From the NCBI GenBank assembly GCA_964553105.1, contig CAZKJO010000008.1, forward strand, positions 1 to 54,636: a stretch of 54,636 nt of DNA, written 5' to 3'. Source of the stretch: Profundicola sp964553105. Its GTDB lineage: Bacteria; Bacteroidota; Bacteroidia; Flavobacteriales; Weeksellaceae. A program made the position numbers and the translations under genes. Of the stretch, positions 16,553-24,689 are shown in pieces; the first letter of the stretch is position 1, and every line of letters starts with the position of its first letter. The notes under the pieces are model-generated. The model was not told where the DNA came from and did not search any database. It saw only the letters and a program-made list of their open reading frames with translations.

Positions 16553-17825
16553 ATAGTTTCATGTATTTTTTAGCTGAAGTTTCCCAAGAAAAATCTTGTT
16601 TCATTATAAATTTTCTAATCTTTTGAAATCTTTCTTTATCCTCATACAGCTCAGTGGCACGATAAAAAGAATGCAATATATCGTCGGTAATAAGATTTAT
16701 AAATCGAATTCCATTTCCACCTTCATCATTGATGTCTTTCACCGAATCTAATAAACCTCCTACCGTTCGCACGATTGGAACAGTTCCATATCTCAATGCA
16801 TAGAATTGGTTTAAACCACAAGGCTCAAATCTAGATGGCATAATTAAAAAGTCTGATCCAGCATAAACCTTACGTGCTAAAGTCTCATTATAACCAATGA
16901 AGCAATTAAACCTTCCATCGGTAAAAATTTTCATTTGCTCTAAACCATTGGCTAATTGATTATCTCCACTTCCTAAAATAAGAAAATTAATCTTCGAATC
17001 ATAATTGGTGAGCGCTTTCCATATGGCATCCGACAAGACATCAGCTCCTTTTTGATCTACAAACCTTCCAATAAACGAAATGATCGGATAATCTGGGTTA
17101 AAACTAAAGTAATCACAAAGTTGGTTTTTATTTCTTTTCTTACCTTCTTCTACTGTTTTTATTGAATAAGTATGATCTAATTTATTGTCGGTAGCTGGAT
17201 TCCATTCCTCTATGTCGATACCGTTTAAAATTCCAACACATTTATTTCTTTCATGCCTCAACAAACCACTTAGACTCGATTCCCCTTCCATTAATTCCTT
17301 CATGTATTGAGGTGAAACAGTAGTCACTTTCCATGAAGATTTAATAGCCGTTGCCATAGCGTTTAACGAATTATCAAATTCTAATAATGGTAAATCCCAC
17401 GTATTAAACCACGGGAAATAATCTACCACATCCCAAGGCATTTGCCCTTGATATTGACCATTATGAATAGTGAAAATGCTAGGAATTTTTCTAAATCTTG
17501 GATATTGATGAGCATGTTTCATGAAAAAAGGCACAAAACCCGTATGAAAGTCATGACAGTGAATTACATCGGGCAAAAAAGACCATTGATGAATCCAATT
17601 TAATGCAGCGATTTGAAAAGCTGTAAAAAAATATGGATCATTTCTATAGCCATAAACCTCTTCTCTATGGGCAAACCCTTCGATTTGAACCATAAAAACA
17701 AGAAATCCTAGATCATCATTCTTTAGAATCTTGACCTGTAACTGTCGGTTACCAAAAGGCATGCTAGTTTCGTAATCCAGCGTTAGTTTACGAGTTTTGG
17801 TAAATTCATTTTCAACAAATGGCAT
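16536..17825 (-). CDS. glgA: Glycogen synthase, N-terminus lost in gap
   Basis: The 429 visible residues are the body of an ADP-glucose-type glycogen synthase (GT5): VIHCHDFHTGFVPFF, IFTIHNGQYQGQMPWD, KCVGILNGIDIEEWNP, ISFIGRFVDQKGADVL, and the C-terminal donor site SRFEPCGLNQFYALRYG followed by VRTVGGLLDSV. The gene is cut by the 100 N block. The conserved N-terminal sugar-binding KxGGL motif and about 50 residues are not visible. The residues beyond the gap do not belong to GlgA but look like the start of DgkA, so the true gap must be longer than 100 bases. It is coupled to glgC. Confidence 0.92.
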   Translation of the reverse strand: MPFVENEFTKTRKLTLDYETSMPFGNRQLQVKILKNDDLGFLVFMVQIEGFAHREEVYGYRNDPYFFTAFQIAALNWIHQWSFLPDVIHCHDFHTGFVPFFMKHAHQYPRFRKIPSIFTIHNGQYQGQMPWDVVDYFPWFNTWDLPLLEFDNSLNAMATAIKSSWKVTTVSPQYMKELMEGESSLSGLLRHERNKCVGILNGIDIEEWNPATDNKLDHTYSIKTVEEGKKRNKNQLCDYFSFNPDYPIISFIGRFVDQKGADVLSDAIWKALTNYDSKINFLILGSGDNQLANGLEQMKIFTDGRFNCFIGYNETLARKVYAGSDFLIMPSRFEPCGLNQFYALRYGTVPIVRTVGGLLDSVKDINDEGGNGIRFINLITDDILHSFYRATELYEDKERFQKIRKFIMKQDFSWETSAKKYMKLYEEFR

Positions 17826-17925
17826 NNNNNNNNNNNNNNNNNNNNNNNNNNNNNNNNNNNNNNNNNNNNNNNNNNNNNNNNNNNNNNNNNNNNNNNNNNN
17901 NNNNNNNNNNNNNNNNNNNNNNNNN
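17826..17925. other. Assembly gap (100 N)
   Basis: Exactly 100 N, probably a fixed-size placeholder. It must hide about 95-100 residues of DgkA and about 50 of GlgA, hence at least about 450 bp, and possibly further genes. Confidence 0.95.
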
Positions 17926-17996
17926 TTCATCTCTGATTTAACGACTTCGCGTACGCCATTTAGAGCATAGCCAAAACTTTTAAGTCTATTCTTCAT
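17926..17996 (-). CDS. Diacylglycerol/undecaprenol kinase family, N-terminal fragment
   Basis: Only the first 23 residues are visible before the gap. They contain RLKSFGYALNGVREVVKSEM, with the pattern (R/K)xKSFxYAxxG(L/I/V)xxxxKxExN that opens DgkA-family membrane kinases of Bacteroidetes. It is not the start expected for glycogen synthase (K-x-G-G-L region), although the frame happens to run on through the N block. The gene would phosphorylate undecaprenol or diacylglycerol in the inner membrane. The short visible length limits certainty. Confidence 0.7.
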
Positions 17997-18034
17997 TCTA
18001 TTGAATTTAATCTATTCTCTTAAATTACAATTTT

Positions 18035-18042
18035 TATCTTTG
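18035..18042 (+). promoter_or_regulatory. -7 promoter box for crcB
   Basis: TATCTTTG matches TAnnTTTG, 44 bp before the crcB ATG. No TTG lies at standard -33 spacing. I do not see a fluoride-riboswitch core in the 90 bp leader. Confidence 0.45.
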
Positions 18043-18086
18043 AATTAAATAAAGTCAAAGTAATAATTACAAATTAAAACCAAACT

Positions 18087-18449
18087 ATGTTCAAAAGTAT
18101 GTTTTTCGTGTTTTTAGGTGGAGGATTAGGAAGCATGCTTCGTTTTGGTATTTCTCAATTTCTAAATACCGATTTTCCGTATGGAACTTTACTGGTAAAT
18201 CTCGTCGGAAGTTTGTTGATAGGATTGACTTTAGGCTTATTTGATAGACAAATTTTAACGCAAAGCTTATTACTTCTATTAGCTACAGGATTTTGTGGAG
18301 GATTTACCACCTTTTCGGCATTTGCAGCGGAGAATTTAAAACTATTAGAATCTGGTCATACAGCTCAGTTTATAAGCTACAGTTTAGGTAGTTTGATATT
18401 AGGGATTTTAATAGTATTCGTAGGGTTTAAAATTGCAAAGTTTATTTAA
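18087..18449 (+). CDS. crcB: Fluoride channel CrcB/Fluc
   Basis: The 120-residue protein has four membrane helices and the family hallmarks GGGLGSMLRFGIS, TLLVNLVGSLLIG (pore Asn) and TGFCGGFTTFSAFAAE (the GGxTTFS break helix with the Phe-box). CrcB forms a dual-topology dimer that exports fluoride passively. A single-gene copy is consistent with a homodimer. It is monocistronic, facing the DUF5074-like gene across a shared hairpin region. Confidence 0.95.
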   Translation: MFKSMFFVFLGGGLGSMLRFGISQFLNTDFPYGTLLVNLVGSLLIGLTLGLFDRQILTQSLLLLLATGFCGGFTTFSAFAAENLKLLESGHTAQFISYSLGSLILGILIVFVGFKIAKFI

Positions 18450-18450
18450 T

Positions 18451-18487
18451 AAAAAAAAGCCCTACTATATTTCTATAGCAAGGCTTT
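18451..18487 (-). terminator. Terminator after the B12 operon
   Basis: AAAGCC (18456-18461) pairs with GGCTTT (18482-18487), with an inner CTATA/TATAG pairing. On the minus strand eight T follow (18451-18458). It ends the btuB operon and may also serve crcB. Confidence 0.75.
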
Positions 18488-18507
18488 ACCATCATAGGTT
18501 AAATGAA

Positions 18508-19770
18508 TTATTTTAAAATAACTTTTTTATTGACCTTCATATTATCATTAGAAATAACAACAAAATAAACTCCTTTTGCCAATCCTTCTACAGAAATAGC
18601 ATCGCCGTTGAACTGAGTTGTTTTTACTAAGCTACCTAGCGTATTATAAATTTCAATGTTAGCCGTTTCAACTCCTTTAATAAAGAATCTATCAGCTACT
18701 GGATTTGGATATACCTGAACTTTGTTAATTGCTAAAACAAGATTAGAAGTATTTAATCCTTCTACAGTATTATCGTAAAAGCCATTAGAACCAATTCCTG
18801 CATTAAAAGTAGCAACTAAACTTCCTGTTTCTTTGTTATAAGCTCTAATGATAGAAGCTTGTGTAAATCCATTAGAATCTGAGGTTAAAATATAATTTTC
18901 TACTACTCCAAATCCGTAAAATGTACTCCACGAATTATCTGGCACAGAGGTTACTAAACTTGGTTCTGTCATTAAATTATCCTCTACACTGAAAACATCC
19001 GTATTATTTCCAGTGAAATATATTTTCCCTTCGGCGTAAGCTATGTTTCCTGCGCCTGTAATATCTTCTACTAAAAGAGTTGCTACTATAGATAAATCTG
19101 TTGCATCAATTTTATTAATAAAGGTTCCATTAGAAGAAGAAGATAGTGTATATAAATAATTTCCGTTGGTAACAATTCCATTTATTCCTTCCTCCACTTC
19201 TAAAATAGAATTTAGCGTATTGGTAGTCGCGTCAATTGCAGCAACAGAATTTCCACCACCCCAATTTCCTTTTTGAACAAAGACATAGTTACCAGCTACT
19301 TCAACATTGTTAATAGTACCAAGATTTTCAACCTTTGTGATATAACTTCTATCCTCTAGATTGTAAATACTTACATATCCTCCCTGTGAGTTAGAAACAA
19401 AAATTTTATCGTTAGCCACCCCAATGTATCTTGGTAGACTAATTTCTTCTGTAATCACACCTATTTTTTCAAAACTAGCTCTATCCACAATAACAATTTT
19501 ATTAGAATTGTTCAATACTAAATAAGCTTTATCTTCGTGAATTCTTATGTGTTGCAAAACATCACCTAAAGGTTCATTATTCACAGCCTGATAAATATTA
19601 TTGGTAATCGCATTAGTATCTTGATCAACGTATGAAACATCAGCGTTGGGAGCTCCGAAATTACCTTCATTCGCAATTAAAACACCGTTGTCGTATTGGG
19701 CATTTAATAATTGACCTACTAAAAGTAATCCTAAAAAGTTAATTTTTAGCAAATTGTACATGTTTTTCAT
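18508..19770 (-). CDS. T9SS-sorted DUF5074/YncE-like beta-propeller, BtuG-like
   Basis: A signal peptide (through about LLNAQ at 24) precedes about 320 residues of short beta-propeller repeats opening with GVLIANEGNFGAPNADVSYVD, split here as IANEGNFG...ADVSYVD, the typical start of DUF5074 proteins. Blade-like units follow (HIRIHEDKAYLVLNNSNKI, YIGVANDKIFVSNSQGGYV, NVEVAGNYVFVQKGNW). The last about 74 residues are a type A type IX secretion sorting domain (VYPNPVADRF, IYNTLGSLVKT, LAKGVYFVVI, ending KKVILK). It lies 9 bp after btuB in a riboswitch-controlled operon, so a surface cobalamin-binding role like that of Bacteroides BtuG is likely. The role is inferred from fold and context. Confidence 0.82.
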   Translation of the reverse strand: MKNMYNLLKINFLGLLLVGQLLNAQYDNGVLIANEGNFGAPNADVSYVDQDTNAITNNIYQAVNNEPLGDVLQHIRIHEDKAYLVLNNSNKIVIVDRASFEKIGVITEEISLPRYIGVANDKIFVSNSQGGYVSIYNLEDRSYITKVENLGTINNVEVAGNYVFVQKGNWGGGNSVAAIDATTNTLNSILEVEEGINGIVTNGNYLYTLSSSSNGTFINKIDATDLSIVATLLVEDITGAGNIAYAEGKIYFTGNNTDVFSVEDNLMTEPSLVTSVPDNSWSTFYGFGVVENYILTSDSNGFTQASIIRAYNKETGSLVATFNAGIGSNGFYDNTVEGLNTSNLVLAINKVQVYPNPVADRFFIKGVETANIEIYNTLGSLVKTTQFNGDAISVEGLAKGVYFVVISNDNMKVNKKVILK

Positions 19771-19779
19771 ATTTATATT

Positions 19780-21057
19780 TTATAGATTTATTTTTAATTG
19801 AAGACCGTAATTACGCATTGGCATAGGTCTATATAAAAGAGGTTCATAATAATAATTGAATAGATTGTTTACCTTAAAACCAAGATTAATTCTATAATTA
19901 ATACCAAATTCATAGTTTATACCTGCATTCCAAACTTGGTGCTTATCTATTTTAAACAATTCAGACTCATCTGTAGTTGAGAAAACATCGCCCACATACA
20001 TACCCTGCAAAAACCATGATAAACCCTTATAAGCGTGAGTAAACGCCAAATTTGCCTTGTGATAAGGAACATAACTCAATTGTTTTTCTGTGGCTTTATT
20101 TCTAGAAATAGTATAAGAATAGTTTCCATTCAACTGAAAATGATGATTAGCAATAGATTTTTGAAGATGGCTAAATACTTCAACTCCNNNNNNNNNNNNN
20201 NNNNNNNNNNNNNNNNNNNNNNNNNNNNNNNNNNNNNNNNNNNNNNNNNNNNNNNNNNNNNNNNNNNNNNNNNNNNNNNNNNNNNNNTGATTTTCATATT
20301 TAGTTTTCGTTGCATGTTCTTCAACAATGGCAAAATGTCTCTCATCTTGATATGCTTGTAGAAACAAGGAAAATTGGTTATTCGCATCTAACTTATAACC
20401 CAAGCTCCCGTCGAATGTATTATTCCAATATTGTCCATTACGATTGATATATTTCTTAGACTCAATCTCGAAATCATTGTCTGAAGAGTTTCTTGCATAC
20501 GAAAGATTATAACTTATTTTTTCATTTGAATTTGAAAACTTCCCAGCCAATGCCATTGTATTAAAACTAGCATATTTTGCTAAAATATCGACTCCTACAC
20601 CTTTTCTGAATTCTAAATTATTGTTTAAATGTACACTTCCGCCAATCGCTCCAGAACCATAAATCACACTTCCACCACCTGGTTTAATAGCGATTTCGTC
20701 ATAGTTAATTCCTGTTCCTGAATTAAAATCAGATTGTCCTAAGAATTTTGAATTAATACTGATTCCATTCCACAAAACAGAAGTTTGTTGTGCTGTAGTT
20801 CCTCTAAAACTCGGTGACGAAACCATCCCCAAACCATTCTCCTTAAAATAAATAGGAGAATTAAATTTTAATAAATCTGTTAGAGAATTTGAATTTTTTG
20901 TTATTACAGAATCATTCAAAACTAGGACTTGCTGCGTATTGGATTGATTTTTAAGACGTGGATCCGATACGATCACATCACTTAATTGAATTGTATCCAT
21001 TTGGGCCTCAACGAGTGAAGTCAATAAAACAAAAGCCAAGAAATAAAATAATCTCAT
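19780..21057 (-). CDS. btuB: TonB-dependent cobalamin receptor (BtuB-like), interrupted by gap
   Basis: The receptor has a signal peptide (MRLFYFLAFVLLTSLVEAQ) and a plug domain: VITKNSNSLTDLLKFNSPIY, then SPSFRGTTAQQTSVLWNGI, and GGGSVIYGSGAIGGSVHLNN. After a 100 N block come barrel strands and the end GFKVNNLFNYYYEPLLYRP...LQLKINL with the terminal aromatic-rich strand. Only about 391 residues are visible against about 600 or more for such receptors, so roughly 200 residues are missing and the shared frame across the N block is fortuitous. A cobalamin riboswitch directly upstream identifies the ligand as vitamin B12 or a relative. Confidence 0.9.
   Translation of the reverse strand: MRLFYFLAFVLLTSLVEAQMDTIQLSDVIVSDPRLKNQSNTQQVLVLNDSVITKNSNSLTDLLKFNSPIYFKENGLGMVSSPSFRGTTAQQTSVLWNGISINSKFLGQSDFNSGTGINYDEIAIKPGGGSVIYGSGAIGGSVHLNNNLEFRKGVGVDILAKYASFNTMALAGKFSNSNEKISYNLSYARNSSDNDFEIESKKYINRNGQYWNNTFDGSLGYKLDANNQFSLFLQAYQDERHFAIVEEHATKTKYENXXXXXXXXXXXXXXXXXXXXXXXXXXXXXXXXXXGVEVFSHLQKSIANHHFQLNGNYSYTISRNKATEKQLSYVPYHKANLAFTHAYKGLSWFLQGMYVGDVFSTTDESELFKIDKHQVWNAGINYEFGINYRINLGFKVNNLFNYYYEPLLYRPMPMRNYGLQLKINL
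20188..20287. other. Assembly gap (100 N) inside btuB
   Basis: Exactly 100 N. The receptor's expected length implies around 600 bp are really missing here. Confidence 0.95.
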
Positions 21058-21065
21058 ATCAGTCT

Positions 21066-21083
21066 ACCTTTTTTCCCGAAGGT
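21066..21083 (-). promoter_or_regulatory. Possible expression-platform hairpin before btuB
   Basis: ACCTT (21066-21070) pairs with AAGGT (21079-21083) 9 bp upstream of the btuB ATG, just after the riboswitch. It could act in ligand-dependent control of initiation; that role is inferred. Confidence 0.35.
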
Positions 21084-21097
21084 TATTTATATTTAAT

Positions 21098-21270
21098 ATG
21101 GCAGGTCTCCTGGCTTGTTTCTGATAGATCGGCCTTCCCAAACTTTTGAGCTGTTCAGTGGCTTGAATGATCTATCTTTGCAAAACTTACAGTTGCGGGT
21201 ACAGCAGCGGATTTTAACCGCTTTCCCTTTTCATTCCGACTTTAAATCGGAACACCATTCGACAGCAAAA
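21098..21270 (-). promoter_or_regulatory. Cobalamin riboswitch
   Basis: Read on the minus strand, the leader contains in order AAAGGGAA, GCGGTTAAAATCCGCTGCTG, TACCCGCAACTGT, CAAGCCACTG, GGGAAGGCC, and ends in the B12 box AGCCAGGAGACCTGCC (21100-21115). These are the conserved core blocks of the AdoCbl/B12 riboswitch in correct order and spacing, located 40 bp upstream of the BtuB-like receptor. Binding of cobalamin is expected to shut off receptor and BtuG-like protein expression. Confidence 0.97.
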
Positions 21271-21485
21271 TTAAACATATTAATCTGATTTTTGATCATT
21301 AAAATCTAAAAATTAGACCGAATGTGAGAAGGTTAAATTTTTATCAATTATATGAACAATATATGGTTGATTTTTGTTTCCTTTCCTAGAACACTGAAAG
21401 AATTATTCTATTTATATTAAAAAAAGTTGGAATACTACCCTAATATTCGAAATATTTAATTAATTTTCTTTCTTAATTCTCATAT

Positions 21486-22691
21486 ATGCACAGTATTTTA
21501 TGTATTTCTAGTTATTATAAAGGTGTTGATTTCATGATGAAATCTAAAGAGCTCGGCAATCATGTTATTCTCGTCACCTCAGAATCTCTTCGCAATGAGA
21601 ATTGGCCTTGGGAGAGCATAGATGAGGTATTTTATATGGAAGAGATTCAACCCTATAAATGGAATATAGATCATTTAATTTTGGGAGTTGCCAACTATAT
21701 GCGTTCTAGAAAAATAGATGCTGTGGTAGCTCTAGATGATTTTGATGTTGAAAAAGCTGCAAAAGTGCGCGAAAACTTCAGGATTCCTGGAATGGGACAA
21801 ACGCGTTATCGATATTTTAGAGATAAATTAGCCATGCGCGAAAAAGCAAAAGAGGAAAAAATTGCAATTCCTAAATTTATTGGTGTTTTTAATGATGAAA
21901 CTGTAAATCAATTTGCCGATGAGGTTGCTCCACCGTGGGTTCTTAAACCTAGGTCAGAAGCGTCAGCCACAGGAATTATTAAAATTAATTCAAAACAGGA
22001 ATTATGGAAATATCTACACGAAACAGATAATGAGCGACATAAATATCTATTAGAGCAATTTCGTCCTGGCGATATTTACCACGTCGATTCTCTGGTGTTC
22101 AATGGAAAAGTCCTTTTCTCTTGCGCATCTAAATACGTGAATCCACCAATGGCAGTATCTCAAGAGGGTGGAGTTTTTATGACGGCTTCTATGAATCCAA
22201 AACACGAAGAAAGCAAAAATTTAATTGACTTTAATAATAATTTATTAATCAAATTTGGCTTAAAACATGGCGCTACCCACTCTGAATTTATAAAAGATAA
22301 GGAAACTGGAGAATTATTGTTTTTAGAAACGGCTTCTCGCGTTGGCGGTGCTTTTATCCCCAACATGGTAGAACAAGCCACGGGGATTAATCTATGGCAT
22401 GAGTGGGCAAAAATTGAACATTCATTGCTGAATAATGAGAAATACCAAGTTCCGAAAAAGGAAAACAACTTTGGTGGACTATTGATTTCGTTATGTAAAG
22501 TTGAAAATCCAGATTTAAGCTTTATTCAAGAAAAGGAATTCGTACAACAACTAAAGAAACCCTATCATGTGGGTATGCTCTTTAAATCCAAAAAACAAAA
22601 TAAAATAGAGGAATTATTAAAAAAATACGCTGTGATGGTCACCAATGAAATGTTGCAAATCATTCCACCTAAAGATTATCCTACGAGCTAA
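21486..22691 (+). CDS. ATP-grasp domain enzyme of unknown substrate
   Basis: The 401-residue protein has an N-terminal pre-ATP-grasp domain (MHSILCISSYYKGVDF, VVALDDFDVEKAAKVRE), then the ATP-grasp core: the central YRYFRDKLAMREKAKEEKI segment, PPWVLKPRSEASATGI with the ATP-binding Lys, YLLEQFRPGDIYHVDS, and LFLETASRVGGAFIPNMVE with the metal-binding acidic residue and Arg/Asn. Such carboxylate-amine/thiol ligases resemble the biotin-carboxylase/CarB-like branch but no standard pathway enzyme fits. It stands alone: about 210 bp upstream from the riboswitch and convergent, with 11 bp spacing, to porQ. Substrate unknown. Confidence 0.8.
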   Translation: MHSILCISSYYKGVDFMMKSKELGNHVILVTSESLRNENWPWESIDEVFYMEEIQPYKWNIDHLILGVANYMRSRKIDAVVALDDFDVEKAAKVRENFRIPGMGQTRYRYFRDKLAMREKAKEEKIAIPKFIGVFNDETVNQFADEVAPPWVLKPRSEASATGIIKINSKQELWKYLHETDNERHKYLLEQFRPGDIYHVDSLVFNGKVLFSCASKYVNPPMAVSQEGGVFMTASMNPKHEESKNLIDFNNNLLIKFGLKHGATHSEFIKDKETGELLFLETASRVGGAFIPNMVEQATGINLWHEWAKIEHSLLNNEKYQVPKKENNFGGLLISLCKVENPDLSFIQEKEFVQQLKKPYHVGMLFKSKKQNKIEELLKKYAVMVTNEMLQIIPPKDYPTS

Positions 22692-22702
22692 TTTTGTAAA
22701 TT

Positions 22703-23710
22703 TTAATAATATCTCGGCTGTAGAAAATTTTCTAAATCGATGATTAGTCCAAAATGATCGGTATTAGAAGATGAATGATATTGTGCGTGTGCATATTCAA
22801 GTCTAAACGAGCTAATTCTAAGTCCAAAACCTGCAGTGAAACCAGAGAAATTCTTAGTAGCATCTGTACTCAACTCATTTCCTCTTTTAAAATTATATCC
22901 AAATCTAAGATTAAATCCGGCTTGAGGAAAAAACTCTGCTCCTAATGAAAGGTGATCGATTGCTTTTCGCATTTTCGATACATCTCTTCCATCCTCTTTA
23001 TATTGTTCAGAAATATCAAATTTCTGAAGGTCATGTAAAGTCGCCGTAACCTCTAATGGTACATGTTCTAATTTATGAGAAATACCCAAATTAACTTGAA
23101 TAGGTAAAGGCTCTTTTAAATTATCATAAGGTTTAAACTGCGTACCAATGTTACGTATAGAAAGCGCAACATTGGTATCGTAGTCTATATCGTGAAAAAC
23201 AACTCCTAAATCCATCGCCGCCGCATAACTAGTATAAGATTCAATCTGCGAGTGGATGTATTTAAGGTTAGCACCTACTGTAAAAAAGTCATTTAGATTA
23301 TGTGCATATCCTAAGGTGATCGCCGCATCTTTAGCATTAAAGTCACCGGTCACATTTCCTATTTCATCAGCCGCAACGAACTCTCCGTAATCTACATATT
23401 GCCCGTGAATTGAGAAAAAATTTCGCTTATTGTATTGATACACATAAGACGCCGTACCCGATTGTATATCAGTTAAATAATTAACATAATTAATCGCTAA
23501 CTTTGAATGTGTTTCTGGGTTCATCAAGGCAGGATTCCACAAGCTCATATTAGGATCGGAGTCCCACATAGATTGTGCATTTCCACCCAAGGCCGCCTGT
23601 CGTGGTGAGGTGGTAATGTTTAAAAATTCGTACACACGTGTACCATCTTGCGCTGCAACGTGTAGCAACATGCTGAATGTAAAACAGAAAGCAATACTGA
23701 ATCTATACAT
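22703..23710 (-). CDS. porQ: Type IX secretion system protein PorQ
   Basis: A signal peptide (cleaved after about AAQ, residue 20) precedes a FadL/PorV-like beta-barrel of about 315 residues. The opening VYEFLNITTSPRQAALGGNA and WDSDPNMSLWNPALMNPE is the PorQ signature; YVNYLTDIQSGTASY and the terminal LRLEYAHAQYHSSSNTDHFG-like strand (FRLEYAHAQYHSSSNTDHF) agree. PorQ is an outer-membrane component that works with PorU, PorV and PorZ in processing and attaching T9SS cargo. It supports a functional T9SS in this organism, relevant to the sorted propeller at 18508-19770. Confidence 0.87.
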   Translation of the reverse strand: MYRFSIAFCFTFSMLLHVAAQDGTRVYEFLNITTSPRQAALGGNAQSMWDSDPNMSLWNPALMNPETHSKLAINYVNYLTDIQSGTASYVYQYNKRNFFSIHGQYVDYGEFVAADEIGNVTGDFNAKDAAITLGYAHNLNDFFTVGANLKYIHSQIESYTSYAAAMDLGVVFHDIDYDTNVALSIRNIGTQFKPYDNLKEPLPIQVNLGISHKLEHVPLEVTATLHDLQKFDISEQYKEDGRDVSKMRKAIDHLSLGAEFFPQAGFNLRFGYNFKRGNELSTDATKNFSGFTAGFGLRISSFRLEYAHAQYHSSSNTDHFGLIIDLENFLQPRYY

Positions 23711-23759
23711 CAGTTATTAAAACTAAATATAATGACTTTTCGTATAATAGAATAAGGAT

Positions 23760-24614
23760 TTATTTTGTGTATAAGTAAGCCAACATTTTATAATATAATT
23801 TCGCTGCTAAGAAATCAGAAGATTTTTCGTGTTTGTTTGGCATCAATTCAACAATATCAAATCCAACCACGTTTTTAGTATGAATAACTTTTTTCAATAA
23901 CTTTAAAGTTGGATACCACTCTAAACCTCCCGGCTCTGGCGTTCCAGTGGATGGACAAATAGAAGGATCAAATGCATCTAAATCAATGGTAATGTAAATT
24001 GGATTATCGCCTAATCTATTATAAACATCCTCTATCCAATTCTTATTCTCAGCTATATCATGTGCAAAAAACACATTTTCCTCTTTCAAATATCTCACCT
24101 CTTCCGTATCCATACTTCTGATTCCAACTTGCACTAAATGATGTTTTTCGTTTGCCTCAAATACCGCACAAGCATGATTACATTTGCTCCCATGATATTC
24201 AGGACGAAGATCTGTATGCGCATCCAACTGCAAGACTGTTAAATCTTTATATTTATCACCAAAAGCTCTAATGCTACCAATCGAAATAGAATGTTCACCC
24301 CCAAAGAGCGTTACCAGCTTTTCATCTTTTAAATATTTAGCAACTCGTTGATGCACTGCATCTGTCATAGCTTCTGGGGAAGAATCTTCAGAAACAGGAT
24401 CATCTAAAAAAATTCCCATTTTATAAGGCTCTGATTTGGTTTCAATATCATAAATTTCCATATTGTCAGCCGCCTCTAAGAAAGCCTCTGGCCCTTTATC
24501 AGCCCCTTTCAACCAAGTAGAGGTTCCATCATATGGAACTGGAATTAATACAACTTTTGCATTGTCATATTGACCATATTCTTCTTCAACACTAGCAAAT
24601 ATTCTCATGTTCAT
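23760..24614 (-). CDS. Agmatinase/arginase-family ureohydrolase
   Basis: This di-manganese ureohydrolase has all metal ligands: His108 (GGEHS), Asp131, His133 and Asp135 (DAHTDLRPEY), Asp211 and Asp213 (IDLDAFDPS). STGTPEPGGLEWY and the final GFDIVELMPN are conserved as in agmatinases (SpeB), which split agmatine into putrescine and urea. Length 284 is normal. The ATG at 24614 or the one two codons later (24608) could be used. Guanidinobutyrase or arginase activity cannot be excluded. It follows, on the minus strand, a short divergent region shared with the exported protein at 24690 and precedes porQ by 49 bp. Confidence 0.88.
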   Translation of the reverse strand: MNMRIFASVEEEYGQYDNAKVVLIPVPYDGTSTWLKGADKGPEAFLEAADNMEIYDIETKSEPYKMGIFLDDPVSEDSSPEAMTDAVHQRVAKYLKDEKLVTLFGGEHSISIGSIRAFGDKYKDLTVLQLDAHTDLRPEYHGSKCNHACAVFEANEKHHLVQVGIRSMDTEEVRYLKEENVFFAHDIAENKNWIEDVYNRLGDNPIYITIDLDAFDPSICPSTGTPEPGGLEWYPTLKLLKKVIHTKNVVGFDIVELMPNKHEKSSDFLAAKLYYKMLAYLYTK

Positions 24615-24645
24615 TTATTTAATACGCGAAATTAATGGAAATTAT

Positions 24646-24677
24646 TTGAGTTTCGACCAAAAAATTCACTATTTTTG
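24646..24677 (+). promoter_or_regulatory. Promoter of the 24690 gene
   Basis: TTG (24646-24648), 21 bp, then TATTTTTG (24670-24677) is a good Bacteroidetes -33/-7 pair. Transcription would begin near 24683, favouring the second ATG (24690) as start. Confidence 0.7.
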
Positions 24678-24689
24678 TAGGGTATGTTT

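Noticed and set aside
17997..18086. Fluoride riboswitch upstream of crcB
   Set aside because: The 90 bp leader is AT-rich and lacks the conserved GG...ATGG and pseudoknot core of that riboswitch.
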